Of a stretch of DNA of 39,887 nt, positions 39,840 through 39,887 are shown in pieces. The DNA is from Gammaproteobacteria bacterium (GTDB taxonomy: Bacteria > Pseudomonadota > Gammaproteobacteria > SZUA-229). Below the pieces are notes generated by a model. The model was given only the letters and a program-made list of their open reading frames with translations. It did not search any database and was not told the origin of the DNA. Where the stretch lies: the NCBI GenBank assembly GCA_029882395.1, contig JAOUKT010000030.1, positions 1 to 39,887 on the forward strand, given 5' to 3'. The position numbers and the translations under genes were made by a program. The first letter of the stretch is position 1, and each line of letters starts with the position of its first letter.

Positions 39840-39887
39840 GCCTGATCAACCGTCTATAGTCATTACAAAGGTGTTTGTTTACTCTGT

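Overview
The window looks like the chromosome of a mesophilic gammaproteobacterium of moderate to low GC. The evidence is RhlE-type helicase, YheS, RluA, RNase D and PilU proteins of gammaproteobacterial type, a yqjF-yqjG-yhaJ-yhaK-like neighbourhood, and Fur-like and CRP-like sites. The genus cannot be fixed from the sequence. There are no rRNA or tRNA genes, no transposase, no integrase and no CRISPR array.

Layout. 1-1145: 3' part of a DEAD-box RNA helicase, closed by a terminator. 1224-5733: a stress and detoxification cluster. An alkC-type DNA glycosylase gene lies behind a LysR regulator, which is divergent from doxX, a glutathionyl-hydroquinone reductase gene, a pirin gene and a double-CDGSH Fe-S protein gene. 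5766-10870: three tandem paralogous two-gene units on the minus strand. Each has a CRP-like site and extended -10 promoter, a small membrane-anchored partner protein (304 aa in units 2 and 3, reduced in unit 1), a secreted PPC-like protein with a VPLPA/PEP-CTERM-like tail, and a near-identical terminator. This is the least ordinary part of the window. 11271-14618: yheS, msrB, a rhodanese gene, a DUF465 gene and a small conserved gene. 14643-16715: two small conserved genes and pilU. 16787-19725: a spermidine synthase-like gene, a small RR-motif protein gene, rluA and two unknown genes. 19726-20284: a structured region with no convincing gene. 20285-21461: arsR-arsM with a striking operator. 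21510-23433: a type IV pilin accessory gene and an ECF sigma/anti-sigma-like pair. 23505-28065: a COG0523 GTPase, a FecR-domain protein, a PLP-dependent deaminase-like protein, a small BamE/SmpA-like exported protein and a Sel1-repeat protein. 28066-34975: a LexA/UmuD-like S24 protein lacking a DNA-binding domain, then (in transcription order from 34975 leftwards) a Fur-type Fe(III) ABC transporter operon continuing into terB-like, trmH-like, gloA and rnd. 35269-39839: a thioredoxin-like exported protein, then a cyclic-di-GMP cluster (DUF1631 protein, PilZ protein, HD-GYP phosphodiesterase).

How the parts fit. The LysR/DoxX/YqjG/pirin set matches the E. coli yhaJ-yqjFG-yhaK gene set for quinone and electrophile handling, here joined to an alkylation-repair gene. 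Iron appears in the Fur-like promoter of the Fe(III) transporter and in the CDGSH protein. Surface and motility functions appear as pilU, the pilin accessory gene and the c-di-GMP proteins. The three PPC units and the fecR-domain gene share CRP-like sites about 40-42 bp upstream of the predicted start, so they may belong to one carbon- or energy-responsive regulon. All functions are read from motifs. No database search was possible.
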